A DNA stretch of 64,000 nucleotides, taken from positions 1,488,001 to 1,552,000 of the forward strand of contig NC_019892.1 in NCBI RefSeq assembly GCF_000242455.2, written 5' to 3'. The position numbers and the translations under genes were made by a program. A model generated the notes under the pieces. That model had not been told where the DNA came from. It worked only from the letters and a program-made list of their open reading frames with translations, and ran no database searches. This DNA is from Singulisphaera acidiphila DSM 18658. GTDB lineage: Bacteria > Planctomycetota > Planctomycetia > Isosphaerales > Isosphaeraceae. Shown in pieces: positions 20,177-29,231 of the stretch (position 1 is the stretch's first letter; each line of letters opens with the position of its first letter).

Positions 20177-21487
20177 ATGCCCCTTCTGCGCGTCTGGTTG
20201 GTTTCCATTGTCCTGCTCGCGCCAGCGGCAGTTTTCGCGAAGGGGCCCGCTCCGGACGACCCGTGGTTCCAGGCTAATCAGGCCGAGTTGGTGGCGCTCT
20301 ACACGCATCTGCACACCCACCCCGAGCTTTCCTTCCAGGAAGTGAAAACGGCCGAACGGATTGCCGAGGAGCTGACCCAGGCCGGAGCCGTGGTCACGAC
20401 CGGCGTGGGAAAGCTTGGGGTCGTCGGGATCATGAAGAACGGGCCGGGGCCGACCGTCCTGGTCCGGACCGACCTCGACGCCTTGCCCGTGGCTGAAGAG
20501 ACCGGTCTACCCTACGCAAGCAAGGCGACCGCGGTCGACTCCGCCGGCAAGTCCGTGAGCGTAATGCACGCCTGCGGTCATGATATTCATATGACTTGCC
20601 TTGTCGGTGTCGCCCGCTGGCTTGCCACGCACAAGGACCAGTGGGCGGGCACGGCCCTTTTGATCGGCCAGCCAGCCGAGGAGATGATCAGCGGGGCGAA
20701 GGCCATGCTCGACGACGGCCTCTATACCCGTTTTCCCAGGCCCGACTTTGCCTTGGCCTTGCACGTGACTGCCGATCAACCGACCGGGACCGTGACCTAC
20801 ACTTCGGGCCCCGCCCTGGCCGGCTCCACGGCGGTCGACGTCCAGATCAAGGGAAAGGGAGGCCATGGCGCTTCGCCGCACTCGACCGTTGATCCGATCG
20901 TGCTGGCGGCCCTGGCGATCCTCGATTTTCAGACGATCGTGAGCCGTGAAATCAACCCGATTCATCCGGCGGTTCTCACCGTCGGCTCGATTCACGGGGG
21001 CACCAAGCACAACATCATCTCCAACGAGGTGAAGCTCCAATTGACCTTGCGTGCCTATCGTGATGATGTCCGCGACCAGTTGATCGAAGGGATCAAGCGT
21101 CGTGTGAAGGGACTGGCTCAAGCGCATCAGGCCCCGGAGCCGGTCGTGAGCATTGTGGAGAGCACGCCGCCGACGATTAATACGCCGAGCCTGGTCACGC
21201 GGATCCTCCCGGTTCTCATCGAGACTCTTGGCGCGTCCAACGTCAAGGAAGTCGAGCCGGTCATGGGGGCCGAGGATTTCGGTCTCTACGGCCGTGGTGG
21301 AGTGCCCACCTTTATGTTCCGCTTAGGCTCGATCCCGCCGCAACGCCTTAACGAGGCGACTGCAAAGGGGGAAGTGCTCCCCTCGCTTCACTCCGCCCTC
21401 TACCACCCCGACCCCGCGCCGAGCATCCAAACCGGGATCCGCGCCATGACCGCCGCCATCCTGGAACTCATGCCGGCCCAGCCTTGA
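20177..21487 (+). CDS. Secreted M20 amidohydrolase
   Basis: A 436-residue protein with a signal peptide (residues 1 to about 21) followed by an M20D amidohydrolase of the hippurate/N-acyl-amino-acid hydrolase type. Metal ligands can be read as CGHDIHM (about 133-139), QPAEE (about 170) and HVT (about 197), and the C-terminal MGAEDFG provides the last ligand. The dimerisation lid domain is present (GKGGHGASPH). It probably removes acyl groups from amino acids outside the cytoplasm. TPR gene 72 bp upstream may be co-transcribed. Confidence 0.9.
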   Translation: MPLLRVWLVSIVLLAPAAVFAKGPAPDDPWFQANQAELVALYTHLHTHPELSFQEVKTAERIAEELTQAGAVVTTGVGKLGVVGIMKNGPGPTVLVRTDLDALPVAEETGLPYASKATAVDSAGKSVSVMHACGHDIHMTCLVGVARWLATHKDQWAGTALLIGQPAEEMISGAKAMLDDGLYTRFPRPDFALALHVTADQPTGTVTYTSGPALAGSTAVDVQIKGKGGHGASPHSTVDPIVLAALAILDFQTIVSREINPIHPAVLTVGSIHGGTKHNIISNEVKLQLTLRAYRDDVRDQLIEGIKRRVKGLAQAHQAPEPVVSIVESTPPTINTPSLVTRILPVLIETLGASNVKEVEPVMGAEDFGLYGRGGVPTFMFRLGSIPPQRLNEATAKGEVLPSLHSALYHPDPAPSIQTGIRAMTAAILELMPAQP

Positions 21488-21655
21488 ACCCAGGCCCCGT
21501 TGTGGTTTGTGGGCAAGGGAAAAAAATTGTTCGTTGATGTGCCGGCGTTTTCAGATGTCTTCGCATGAGCGAAGAGTCTTCCGATCCGACAGCGCCCGGC
21601 ATGATAAGCTTGTTCTCCCTTTGGCTTGGCCGAACTCCCGAAGAAGGGCACGTTG

Positions 21656-22768
21656 ATGGACTCCCGCTACCCGTTGAACGACACCTCGCGACTGCTCAGC
21701 CCGTCGCTCTTGATCTTCCGGACGATTCTCGAGCGGAATCTCGAGGCGATGATCGCGCTTGCCGGGGGAGCCGATCGGCTTCGTCCCCATGTCAAGACGC
21801 ACAAGATGGCCGAGATCGTCCGGCTGGCGGAACGGAAAGGGATTCATAAGCACAAGTGTGCCACGATTGCCGAGGCCGAGATGGTCGCCCAGGCCGGGGG
21901 GACTGACGTGCTTCTCGGTTATCCGATTGTCGGGCCGAATATTGATCGACTCGCCCGGCTGATTCGCGGGTTCCCCGAGACCCTGTTCCGGGTTCTCGTG
22001 GACCATCCCGACTCGGCCCGTGCCTTGTCGAGCGGCCTGGAAGGGCTCGCCAAGCCGCTCTCGGTCTTGATCGACCTTGAGGTTGGCATGGGCCGGACCG
22101 GGATCGAACCGGGCGCGTCTGCGGAAGAACTCGCCTTGCTGATCGAAGGCTTGCCTAACCTCGTCCTGGATGGGCTGCACGCGTATGACGGCCACATTCA
22201 GGAGGCCGACCTGGATGAGCGCAAGCGGGCCGCTGCGCCGGGGGTTGAGAAGACGCTTCGGCTTCAGGAGCGGCTCCGCCAGCGGGGGATCGCGGTCCCG
22301 TTGCTGGTGCTGGGCGGAACCCCCACTTTCCCGGTCCATGCGGCCCTGGATCGACCGGGCGTTGAGTGCTCTCCAGGCACGTGTACCCTTCACGACAATG
22401 GCTATGCGACCAAATTTCCCGACCTGCCGTTTGTGCCGGCCGCCGTGTTGCTGACCCGGGTGGTCAGCCACCCGCGCCCTGGCCGCCTTTGCCTCGACCT
22501 CGGCCATAAGGCCGTTGCCGCCGACCCGGTCGGAGCGCGATTGGCCCTGCTCGATATCCCGGAGGCCACCCTCGGCGGCCAGAGCGAAGAGCACCTCGTC
22601 GTCGAGACCCCGCACGCGGACCAGTTCCCCCCCGGGACCGTGGTCCTGGCCATTCCGACCCACATCTGCCCGACCTGCGCTCTGCACCGACGGGTGTATG
22701 TGATCGAAGAGGGAGAACTCGTCGACGAGTGGGACGTCACGGCCCGCGATCGATCGATCGGATTCTGA
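21656..22768 (+). CDS. D-threonine aldolase-like PLP enzyme
   Basis: A 370-residue fold-III PLP enzyme of the D-threonine aldolase/D-serine dehydratase family. The alanine racemase-like N-domain has RPHVKTHK with the PLP-binding Lys, HAYDGHIQ, and a C-terminal metal site of the DSD1 type (IPTHICPTC, with His and Cys). ATG 21656 is preferred because MDSRYPLN begins the family-like segment and a GAAGGG ribosome site precedes it. It would cleave D-beta-hydroxy amino acids to glycine and an aldehyde. Right edge meets a transposase remnant. Confidence 0.88.
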   Translation: MDSRYPLNDTSRLLSPSLLIFRTILERNLEAMIALAGGADRLRPHVKTHKMAEIVRLAERKGIHKHKCATIAEAEMVAQAGGTDVLLGYPIVGPNIDRLARLIRGFPETLFRVLVDHPDSARALSSGLEGLAKPLSVLIDLEVGMGRTGIEPGASAEELALLIEGLPNLVLDGLHAYDGHIQEADLDERKRAAAPGVEKTLRLQERLRQRGIAVPLLVLGGTPTFPVHAALDRPGVECSPGTCTLHDNGYATKFPDLPFVPAAVLLTRVVSHPRPGRLCLDLGHKAVAADPVGARLALLDIPEATLGGQSEEHLVVETPHADQFPPGTVVLAIPTHICPTCALHRRVYVIEEGELVDEWDVTARDRSIGF

Positions 22769-22769
22769 T

Positions 22770-23052
22770 GAGCCAGGATGCGGGGTATGATGTTCCCACC
22801 GGGCATCAGGTGGCCGAGTCGCACTGGTACATCGGCCACATCCGACCGGTCGGGGAGGACCGCCGCGAGAAGCAACTCCCCGGCTGCCGAAAGCCGTGGC
22901 GTTGGGTTGTGGAACGAACTTTGGTTTGGCTGTCGAAATGCCGGGCGATCCTGGTGCGTTACGACAAGCATGGGAGAACTACCTGGGCTTGATCCAACTC
23001 GCCTGCGGTCTGCTCTGGTATCGACGACTCAAAAGGCTCAAAGCAGCATGAC
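22770..23052 (+). pseudogene. IS5-type transposase remnant, frameshifted
   Basis: The C-terminal part of an IS5-family transposase: RWVVERTLVWLSKCRAILVRY, broken into two phases, then ENYLGLIQLACGLLWYRR. The switch occurs near 22973 and needs one lost base to restore. No N-terminal DDE part is present. It starts right at the stop of the D-threonine aldolase-like gene, so a longer element was probably trimmed here. Confidence 0.85.
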
Positions 23053-23077
23053 GGCATTAAGATGATTGCTTAAATGC

Positions 23078-23253
23078 TATGCTGGCTGCTGTGTTTGTGT
23101 GTGTCGGTCAGGCCTGGCGGTCCGCTCGCCCTTGGGTCTGACGAGAATATCGGTCTCATCGAGGCCGAGAACGTCGCAAACCTTGTGGATTCGTATAATC
23201 GAGGGTACGTCTTGGCCGGCTTCCCATTCGGCGATGCGGGGAGGTCGGGCGGT
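23078..23253 (-). pseudogene. XRE-type HTH fragment
   Basis: A stop-bounded frame of about 58 codons reads IAEWEAGQDVPSIIRIHKVCDVLG then ETDILVRPKG. This is the second half of a Cro/C1 HTH: WE-x-G-x-x-x-PS and the C-terminal LGL-x-x-DILV. A stop codon immediately precedes it, so the first helices are missing. It looks like the truncated C-terminus of a regulator, next to an intact HTH antitoxin gene and an IS remnant. Confidence 0.55.
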
Positions 23254-23289
23254 TCATGCGTTGTCGCGGGTGGCTTTCCGCGCCGTCCG

Positions 23290-23613
23290 CTATGGTTTCG
23301 CGGGGCGTTCGCCGATCGGGTGGAACCTGATCTCGACTCGCTGCCCGAGTGCAGCCGCGACGCGGCGAAGTATCGAGAGCGAGTGCCCTTCGTAGTCCGC
23401 TTGTTCAATCCTCGAGATGACCGATGCCTGGGTGCCAACCTTCTGGGCGAGGGCCCGAGTCGATAGCCCGGCCTCGGTCCGCATCCGGTTCAGTTTGACT
23501 CCGATTTCCAGTTCGTCGCAAGCCTTCTCGAAGGATGCCACCCGTTCGGGGGCAGTGCCGATGAACTCGCCGACCAGGGATTGCAGTCCTTTGGACTTCG
23601 TGCGCGAGGGCAT
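23290..23613 (-). CDS. HigA-like antitoxin (XRE HTH)
   Basis: A 107-residue protein. An N-terminal extension leads to the HTH core LNRMRTEAGLSTRALAQKVG and VISRIEQADYEGHSLSILRRVAAALG. This is the Cro/C1 antitoxin pattern of HigBA and related modules. It starts 3 nt after the toxin stop, in the toxin-first order typical of HigBA. It should neutralise the upstream RelE-like protein and repress the pair. Confidence 0.82.
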   Translation of the reverse strand: MPSRTKSKGLQSLVGEFIGTAPERVASFEKACDELEIGVKLNRMRTEAGLSTRALAQKVGTQASVISRIEQADYEGHSLSILRRVAAALGQRVEIRFHPIGERPAKP

Positions 23614-23616
23614 GGT

Positions 23617-23997
23617 TTATTCCTCCTCCTCTTCCGCTTGGTAAGTGTGCCGTTCGGGGTCGGCCGTGAACTTTGCGATTCGCTCTTTGGCGAGAGCGAT
23701 TTCTTTGGGCGGGATGTCCCGCTCTTTTGCGAAGCCGTGACTCACAATGATGGCTTCCCGTCCCTGGAATGCGTAAAGCATCCTGAAGTTCACGCGGCCC
23801 GACTTGACCCGCAACTCATAGATGCCCTCGCCAAGGTTCTCGACGTGTGGCCGACGGAGGTCATGCCCGTGATTGCCCAGGATCACCAATGCCGCGAGGC
23901 AACGTTCTTGCGACTTCCGATCGAGCGATCCGAGCCACAACCGAAGGGGGATCGTGCCGTCGTCCTCCCGATAAATCTTGATTTCGGTTGCTGGCAT
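23617..23997 (-). CDS. HigB/RelE-like toxin
   Basis: A 126-residue RelE-superfamily protein (phage-derived Gp49-like/HigB group): LRLWLGSLDRKSQERCLAALVIL, LGEGIYELRVKSGRVNFRMLYAF and IIVSHGFAKERDIPPKEIALAKERI are the expected helix, strand and C-terminal blocks. It would cleave ribosome-bound mRNA. ATG 23997 is chosen for the family start; an open leader upstream is not needed. A Glu-run tail (EEEEE) is notable. Paired with the HTH gene downstream. Confidence 0.85.
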   Translation of the reverse strand: MPATEIKIYREDDGTIPLRLWLGSLDRKSQERCLAALVILGNHGHDLRRPHVENLGEGIYELRVKSGRVNFRMLYAFQGREAIIVSHGFAKERDIPPKEIALAKERIAKFTADPERHTYQAEEEEE

Positions 23998-24146
23998 GAC
24001 ACTCGTACTTGGTCTCTTTGTTTGATGCTTAGATCGTACGCAATATTGCGAACACGTCAAGAGGGAAGATTGGGGGGGGTGTAATGTGCGAAATAGTGAA
24101 CGGGTGGACTATTTTTATTCGCCTAAGTCTGACGAACGCGATAGTA

Positions 24147-25216
24147 TAGGAGTTACGCAGTAGTGGCCGTGCGTCCATATCTCGCCGTTCGTCTTGTGAC
24201 GTTACGCTGGACCTGATGAGCGACCCCAAATGCCGCGACACCGACTACATCGATTTTCTGATCGCCAGCCCCAGATCCTTCACTTGTACAGAGGCCGCCA
24301 GCGTGCAGCCCGAATCAAACGACCCGCCGGCCCACGACGCCTTCACCCGGCTCCTTCACCGCCTCGAACCCGATCCGGAAACACTCTGGCGTGAGGCCGA
24401 ACCCTCGGTGACGAAGACCCGGGGTGTTCTGGTCATCGACGATTCGACCCTGGATAAACCTTATGCCAGGAAGATGGAACTCGTCAGCCGCCACTGGTCG
24501 GGTAAGCACAAGCGGGTTGTTATGGGGATCAATTTGATCACCCTGTTGTGGACCGACGGGGACCGGAACGTCCCCTGCGATTACCGTCTCTATGACAAGG
24601 GGAACGACGGCCTGACCAAGAACGATCACATGCAGACGATGCTCGCAACCGCCCACACCCGAGGCTTTGAGCCGGCCTGTGTGGTCTTCGACAGCTGGTA
24701 CAGCGGCCTAGAGAATCTCAAGACGATTCGCGGCTTGGGATGGCGATGGTTGACGCAGTTGAAGGTCAATCGCAAGGTGAACCTCAACCGCCAAGGCTTG
24801 CGGGCGGTGAGCGAGACAGCGATCAGCGCCGAGGGGACAGTCGTCTGGCTGGAGGGCTACGGACCGGTGCGGGTTTTCAAGGTCGTCTCCCAACACGGGG
24901 ACATTGAATACTGGGCGACTGGAGACGTGGCCATGACAGAGTTGGAGCGATTGGTGCACGCTGAGAAGTGCTGGGCGATCGAGGAATATCACCGAACATT
25001 GAAGCAATGCTGCGGTGTGGAACGAGCGCAGGTCCGTGCCGGACGAGCGCAGCGGAATCACGTTGGGCTGGCGATCCGAGCCTTCCTGCGTCTGTCGCAT
25101 CATTTCTTCACTACAGGTGTAAGTTGCTACGAGGCCAAGGCTGGGATCGTCCGGAGTGCGGTCAGGGCATACATCGCCGACCCACTGTACAATTTTTCAT
25201 GACTGCGTAACTCCTA
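24147..25216 (+). mobile_element. 1070-bp insertion sequence, copy 1
   Basis: A complete element bounded by the inverted repeat TAGGAGTTACGCAGT. A 5-bp direct repeat TAGTA flanks it on both sides (24142-24146 and 25217-25221), a target duplication. It carries one transposase gene. A second copy of exactly 1070 bp is at 40234-41303 in the opposite direction; the two differ by only a few bases, so transposition was recent. Family: IS701/IS4-superfamily-like, from the transposase. Confidence 0.93.
24216..25202 (+). CDS. DDE transposase of IS copy 1
   Basis: A 328-residue DDE transposase. It has VLVIDDSTLDKPYA (first Asp), FDSWYSGLENL (second Asp) and a C-terminal EEYHRTLKQCCGVE (catalytic Glu with the Y-x-K spacing), the arrangement of the IS4/IS701-type superfamily. 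Length is on the short side for IS701. The start lies about 70 bp from the left terminal repeat. The copy at 40248-41234 differs by Val for Ile at two positions. Confidence 0.9.
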   Translation: MSDPKCRDTDYIDFLIASPRSFTCTEAASVQPESNDPPAHDAFTRLLHRLEPDPETLWREAEPSVTKTRGVLVIDDSTLDKPYARKMELVSRHWSGKHKRVVMGINLITLLWTDGDRNVPCDYRLYDKGNDGLTKNDHMQTMLATAHTRGFEPACVVFDSWYSGLENLKTIRGLGWRWLTQLKVNRKVNLNRQGLRAVSETAISAEGTVVWLEGYGPVRVFKVVSQHGDIEYWATGDVAMTELERLVHAEKCWAIEEYHRTLKQCCGVERAQVRAGRAQRNHVGLAIRAFLRLSHHFFTTGVSCYEAKAGIVRSAVRAYIADPLYNFS

Positions 25217-25713
25217 TAGTATATAAGAATAAACTCTTGACCAGGGCACGGACGCACTTGAAGTGAGGTTCAAAGAGAGGCCTCTCAAGGACCAGGCTTT
25301 TGGGTCGTCAGGGATCATGTCGCACAGGTGAGCCAGAGGATCAACACGCCTCCTCCGGCAACAAGGCGCATGCCGGTACCCAACCTGACACGAAGCGGCT
25401 CAAGGCGGTCGCCGATGCGGAGGCCGCATACAAAGCGGCACGCAAACTGGAGGCTGCTGGCAAGCCCGAAGAGGCGTTGGAAGCTTCCAAGAAGATCGCC
25501 AAGGACTAAGACGTGGATTGAGGCGGAGATGGCGAACCTCAGGATCAAGGCAATGGGTGGAAAGTAACGACATTCCATGAGACGCCCTGGCTGCCACAAC
25601 GGCCGGGCGTCTTCGCGCGCGGAACAATGGGCAACGGGAATCGATGGCAAATTGCCAATCACGCCCCGCCATGGTCGAATACCTGAGCGACGCTCTCCCC
25701 CCGCCACTTGGCG
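25217..25713. other. Intergenic region with one small open frame
   Basis: Between the IS and the broken ceramidase-like gene there is one plausible short frame (25300-25509) described separately and nothing else I can recognise. The area is flanked by mobile elements on both sides, so it may be residual DNA of a former gene. Confidence 0.35.
25300..25509 (+). CDS. Small hypothetical, possibly a gene fragment
   Basis: Up to 69 residues. The last forty are Ala/Lys/Glu-rich and helical (DAEAAYKAARKLEAAGKPEEA), like a TPR or coiled region, and look coding; the first twenty do not. It may be the tail of a decayed gene interrupted near the IS. No ribosome site is clear and there is no family match. 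Confidence 0.25.
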   Translation: MGRQGSCRTGEPEDQHASSGNKAHAGTQPDTKRLKAVADAEAAYKAARKLEAAGKPEEALEASKKIAKD

Positions 25714-26361
25714 TTACTCCTTGGCGTTCGCGACCTCATCGAGCAAGCGAAGCACCTCGGCGAGAATCTTCGGCTCGGCCCCGACTTCGAGGCAGCTCGA
25801 GCGGGCTCGCCAGGTTTCGTAGCCTCCGATTGCATGGCGTGCGGGGGGCGGGATATAGCCGTTGTAACCATTGGCCAGCTCGATGGTGAACGTCGGCTTC
25901 AAGGGACTCCTCCGCTTGATGGCCAGGCCGGTCTCGGCGAACGTTTCGCAGGGGATGGCTGCGATCCCGAGGGTACCGACTCGGAGCGCCTGTAGTTTGA
26001 ACTCAACCTCCTTGGGAAACTCGCTCAAGAGGACGGTCTCCCGCGCATAGATCTCGGCGAAGCCGCTCAAGCTCGGTTTCTTGAGGCTGGCCAGCAAGTC
26101 TTTGGCACGTTGGATCTCGTCCGCGCTCGGGAGGCGGAGCGGCAGGGTCATTTTGGACTCGCGCATCACAAGGGGCACCGCGTCGTGATACTCGATCTTC
26201 TCGTAGGCGACGAACGCGGCGCAGGCGACGCTCTCCGCCACCGTGTCGATGGTCAATGACTTGTTTTGCGGCTTGCTGTAGTCGTAGCAGTGGAGGTTCC
26301 CGCTTGTGCCGTTGGACATGATTCCGACGAACCCGGGATTGGATTTTTCGGCCCCGACTAG
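25714..26361 (-). pseudogene. Ceramidase-like hydrolase, C-terminal fragment
   Basis: The 3' part of a neutral/alkaline non-lysosomal ceramidase-like gene. It resumes VGIMSNGTSGN, with GIAAIPCETFAETG and the C-terminal NGYNGYIPPP.AIGGYE block (one residue omitted) typical of the family. Deleting the IS and one CTAG copy (26358-26361) joins it to the 28124-28967 fragment in one frame, ERIKVLVGAEKS at the junction, total 495 aa. The gene is inactivated by the IS. Confidence 0.9.
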
Positions 26362-28123
26362 CCTGGATTTCTCACCCTATTCTTTCGGGGTCCGATCGCT
26401 CGACGATTTCGACGGCTCGCCCCCGCCACCCGCGGCCTGCGTGGTCTCCCGCTTGCTCATCACGTCGGCGTGGACCTGATCGGACCTCTTCACGCCAACG
26501 CGAACCTGGTTCCTCAGGCCCCCGCGCCCAGGCGGGGGCGCACCCCGATCCTCACCCCTCCTCAGGGAGGGGCTTTCCCGCCTCATTTGACTGGGTCTCC
26601 TCGTTTCAGCACCTCGGGATCAAGGGCCCCGACCGCGCCAAGTTGGTGTGCACACGCCGAAACACTTCCGCATACGGACAACCGCTCGAGAACTTCACCC
26701 ACACCTTGCGAACCGTCACCCGCACCAACGCCCCGATCTTCAAGAGCTTCAGACGGATCGTTTGGCACTGCGCCTCGGCCATCGCCGTTCCCGCCAGCCC
26801 CAGCCGCCGCAACGCCTCCAGCAACACGTAGGCGATCGAGGAGAAGAACAGCCGGATCTGGTTGGCACGCATCGTGTGGGCACTGGTCCGATCGGCGAAC
26901 AGATGGAGTTGCTGCTCCTTGATCCGGTTCTCCATCTCACCGCGACCGCAGTAGTCTTGCTCGTACAGCGGCGGCGCCGCTCGTTCCTCGACCGTGAGCG
27001 ACGTGACCACGAACCGCGGGTTGGCCCCCTTGCCCAGATGCTCGGCCTTGGCCACCACCCGACGTTCTCGGCTCCAGGTCTTCTGCGTTTGATAACGCAA
27101 CTCGGCGAAGACCCGGGACGGCTGTTTCGTCGCCTCGAATTGCTGGCGTGCTTGGGCCAATTCCGTCGCGATCGCCGCCGTCAGCCGGGTGTTCTTGGCC
27201 AGGCCGATCAGGTAATCCACGCCGTTGTCCTCACACCAGCGAAGGATCTCCTCGCGGCAGAACCCGCTGTCGGCGCGGATCAGGATCTTCACCTGAGGCC
27301 ACGCCTGGCGGATCTGCGAGACGATCCGCTTGAGGGACTTCACCGAGCCGGCGCTGGCATCAATGTCGGAGGGACGCAGCCGGGCACAGAGCAGGTGGTC
27401 GCCGCAGAAGATGTAGAGCGGGAGATAGCAGTATCCCTTGTAGTAGCCGTGGAAAAAGCGGCCAAGTTGGCGGCCATGGACCGTGTCGTCGGTGGCGTCG
27501 AGGTCCAAAACGATCCGCTCGGGGGGTCGGCTGTGGGCCTGAAGAAAGAGGGTAACGAAGAGCCGTTCGACCTCATGGGTCTGACAGGTGATCTTCTTGT
27601 AACGGCTCTGTCCGTCGGCCCCGACAGGGGTCAGTTCCAAGCGGTTGAGGGTACTCTTGCCAGCCAGCGGCTTGCCGCGATCGCGGAGCCGTGGCCGGTC
27701 CTGGCCGGTGGGATCGGTCTTGCCGACGACGGTGGCCAGTAACGGATCGCAGCGGAGATCGTCGTGGTCGTTGAGGTCTTCGTAGCCCAAGGCCAGACCA
27801 TAGACGCGTTGGGCCAGGAGGTGTTCCAGGGGGTGCTCGACGAGGTCAGGATCGCGATGGTCGGTAAAGCAGGCGGCGAACTGGCGGATGATCCCGGTGC
27901 GGGCTTCGATCTGACGGAGCAGAAGTGCACCGCCGTCGGAAGAGATGGCGCCCCCGTCAAAATCGGCGAGCACTTGGCGGTGACCGAGGATGGAAAAGTC
28001 GAGGTAAGTCGAGTTACACTCTGTAGCCATCGGGCTGCCTTGGTTCGGTGTCAAAAGTGGTTGTCGCAATTCCACCTATGACACGCAAGGCAGCCCGATT
28101 CAATCCCTGGTGAGAAATCCAGG
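26362..28123 (-). mobile_element. IS1380-type insertion sequence in ceramidase-like gene
   Basis: A 1762-bp element bounded by perfect inverted repeats CCTGGATTTCTCACC (26362-26376) and its complement (28109-28123). The 4-bp CTAG occurs on both sides (26358-26361 and 28124-28127), the target duplication, in keeping with the IS1380 family's 4-5 bp. Removing the element and one CTAG repairs the host frame exactly. Confidence 0.94.
26606..28030 (-). CDS. IS1380-family transposase
   Basis: A 474-residue transposase. The N-terminal ADFDGGAISSDGGALLLRQ block, VLDLDATDDTVHG (first Asp), ILIRADSGFC (second Asp) and CGRGEMENRIKEQ (catalytic Glu) match IS1380. ATG 28030 is chosen; the frame stays open to 28075 but the family begins with the ECNSTYLDF-like segment. 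It looks intact, so the element may still be mobile. Confidence 0.92.
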   Translation of the reverse strand: MATECNSTYLDFSILGHRQVLADFDGGAISSDGGALLLRQIEARTGIIRQFAACFTDHRDPDLVEHPLEHLLAQRVYGLALGYEDLNDHDDLRCDPLLATVVGKTDPTGQDRPRLRDRGKPLAGKSTLNRLELTPVGADGQSRYKKITCQTHEVERLFVTLFLQAHSRPPERIVLDLDATDDTVHGRQLGRFFHGYYKGYCYLPLYIFCGDHLLCARLRPSDIDASAGSVKSLKRIVSQIRQAWPQVKILIRADSGFCREEILRWCEDNGVDYLIGLAKNTRLTAAIATELAQARQQFEATKQPSRVFAELRYQTQKTWSRERRVVAKAEHLGKGANPRFVVTSLTVEERAAPPLYEQDYCGRGEMENRIKEQQLHLFADRTSAHTMRANQIRLFFSSIAYVLLEALRRLGLAGTAMAEAQCQTIRLKLLKIGALVRVTVRKVWVKFSSGCPYAEVFRRVHTNLARSGPLIPRC

Positions 28124-28967
28124 CTAGCACCTTGATTCGCTCGGCGAACCGGCCGAAGTAGTCGGCCGAGGCGGCGTCCGGGGGGACTCCGTAGCCGGCA
28201 TAGTGCATCGAAAAATTGGCCAGGACCGCGAGGGGGCGTCCGTCCTTCTTCGCCTTGACCGCCAGGAGCGAAACGTCCGGATCGACCGGGGCGGTCGGGG
28301 CGATGGCGTTCGGGTTCTGGTAGCCCGGATGCATTTGGACCCGGTCGTCCTTGGTTCCTCCGAACGGATTGGTGGCGGCGGTCCCCGGCTTCATCAGCCA
28401 GTCGCGGCAGAAGACCTGCGTGCGGTCCTCGCCGACCCCCCAGCCGACTTGCGCCGGTTCCCGGTTCTTGAACGCCTGGCCGACTCCGTCCACGATCCGA
28501 TCGATGAGGAACGCGGTGTATTCGGCATCGGGCTCGGACTGGAAGACGCCGACGACCGTCGGCGCGGAGTGGGTGTGGGTGGCGGACATCAACATCCGCT
28601 CGGTCCGGATTGGTGTGGCTTCGGCAATCTTGCGTTTCGCTTCGTCGAAGATTGCGCGACTGATCAGACAGCTATCGACGACTACGATCGCCACGGGGGC
28701 CTTGCCGTCGTCAAGGACCAGGCAGCGCGCGTGCAGGCGATCGAGTGCCGAACTTCCCGGGCGATCGTGCATCTGCCCGTTCAAGGAGATCGGAAATCGG
28801 GTTGGGGTGATGTCCGCCGCATAGGCGCCGGCCTGGAACACAGCCGGCTCGTCGGCCGGACTCACACTCCCCCACGCGGTCCAGATCGTGAGGAAAAGAG
28901 CGACGATCAGGATCGACCGGCCGCCCGATCGGCATTCGCCATTCCGGAATCTCACACGGCGTTTCAT
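28124..28967 (-). pseudogene. Ceramidase-like hydrolase, N-terminal fragment
   Basis: The 5' part of a secreted neutral ceramidase-like protein. A signal peptide (about residues 1-38, with a long basic n-region) precedes the characteristic AGAYAADITP opening, then SATHTHSAPTVVG with the zinc-binding HTH and NFSMHYAG, the second ligand block. The frame enters the IS after ERIKVL. ATG 28967 has an AGGAG ribosome site nine bases upstream. Planctomycete members often lack a known substrate; N-acyl bond hydrolysis is inferred. Confidence 0.9.
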
Positions 28968-29231
28968 GAGAGCTCCTCGCTCGCGGTACGACGGGAAGTG
29001 GAAGCCTGGTTGATTCTTGGTTCGCCCACAGCGTATCGCTCTCTCCTGGGAGATCCCAGGGGAGAGCGGCCCATCGCCGCAGATGGCGAGACCCGTTTGA
29101 GATGACCTCGCTCCTCGCTTCTCCGAGGTCTGGTCTCGGGTTCGGGTCGGTTGTAACATAGCTGGTTTGCCACAGGGCGAACCCTGGGGCCTGATTGGGC
29201 GAGAACTACCAGAAAAAGATAAGGACCACGG

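Noticed and set aside
26648..27742. 364-codon + strand frame inside the IS1380 element
   Set aside because: Antisense shadow of an intact IS1380 transposase with a full catalytic triad.
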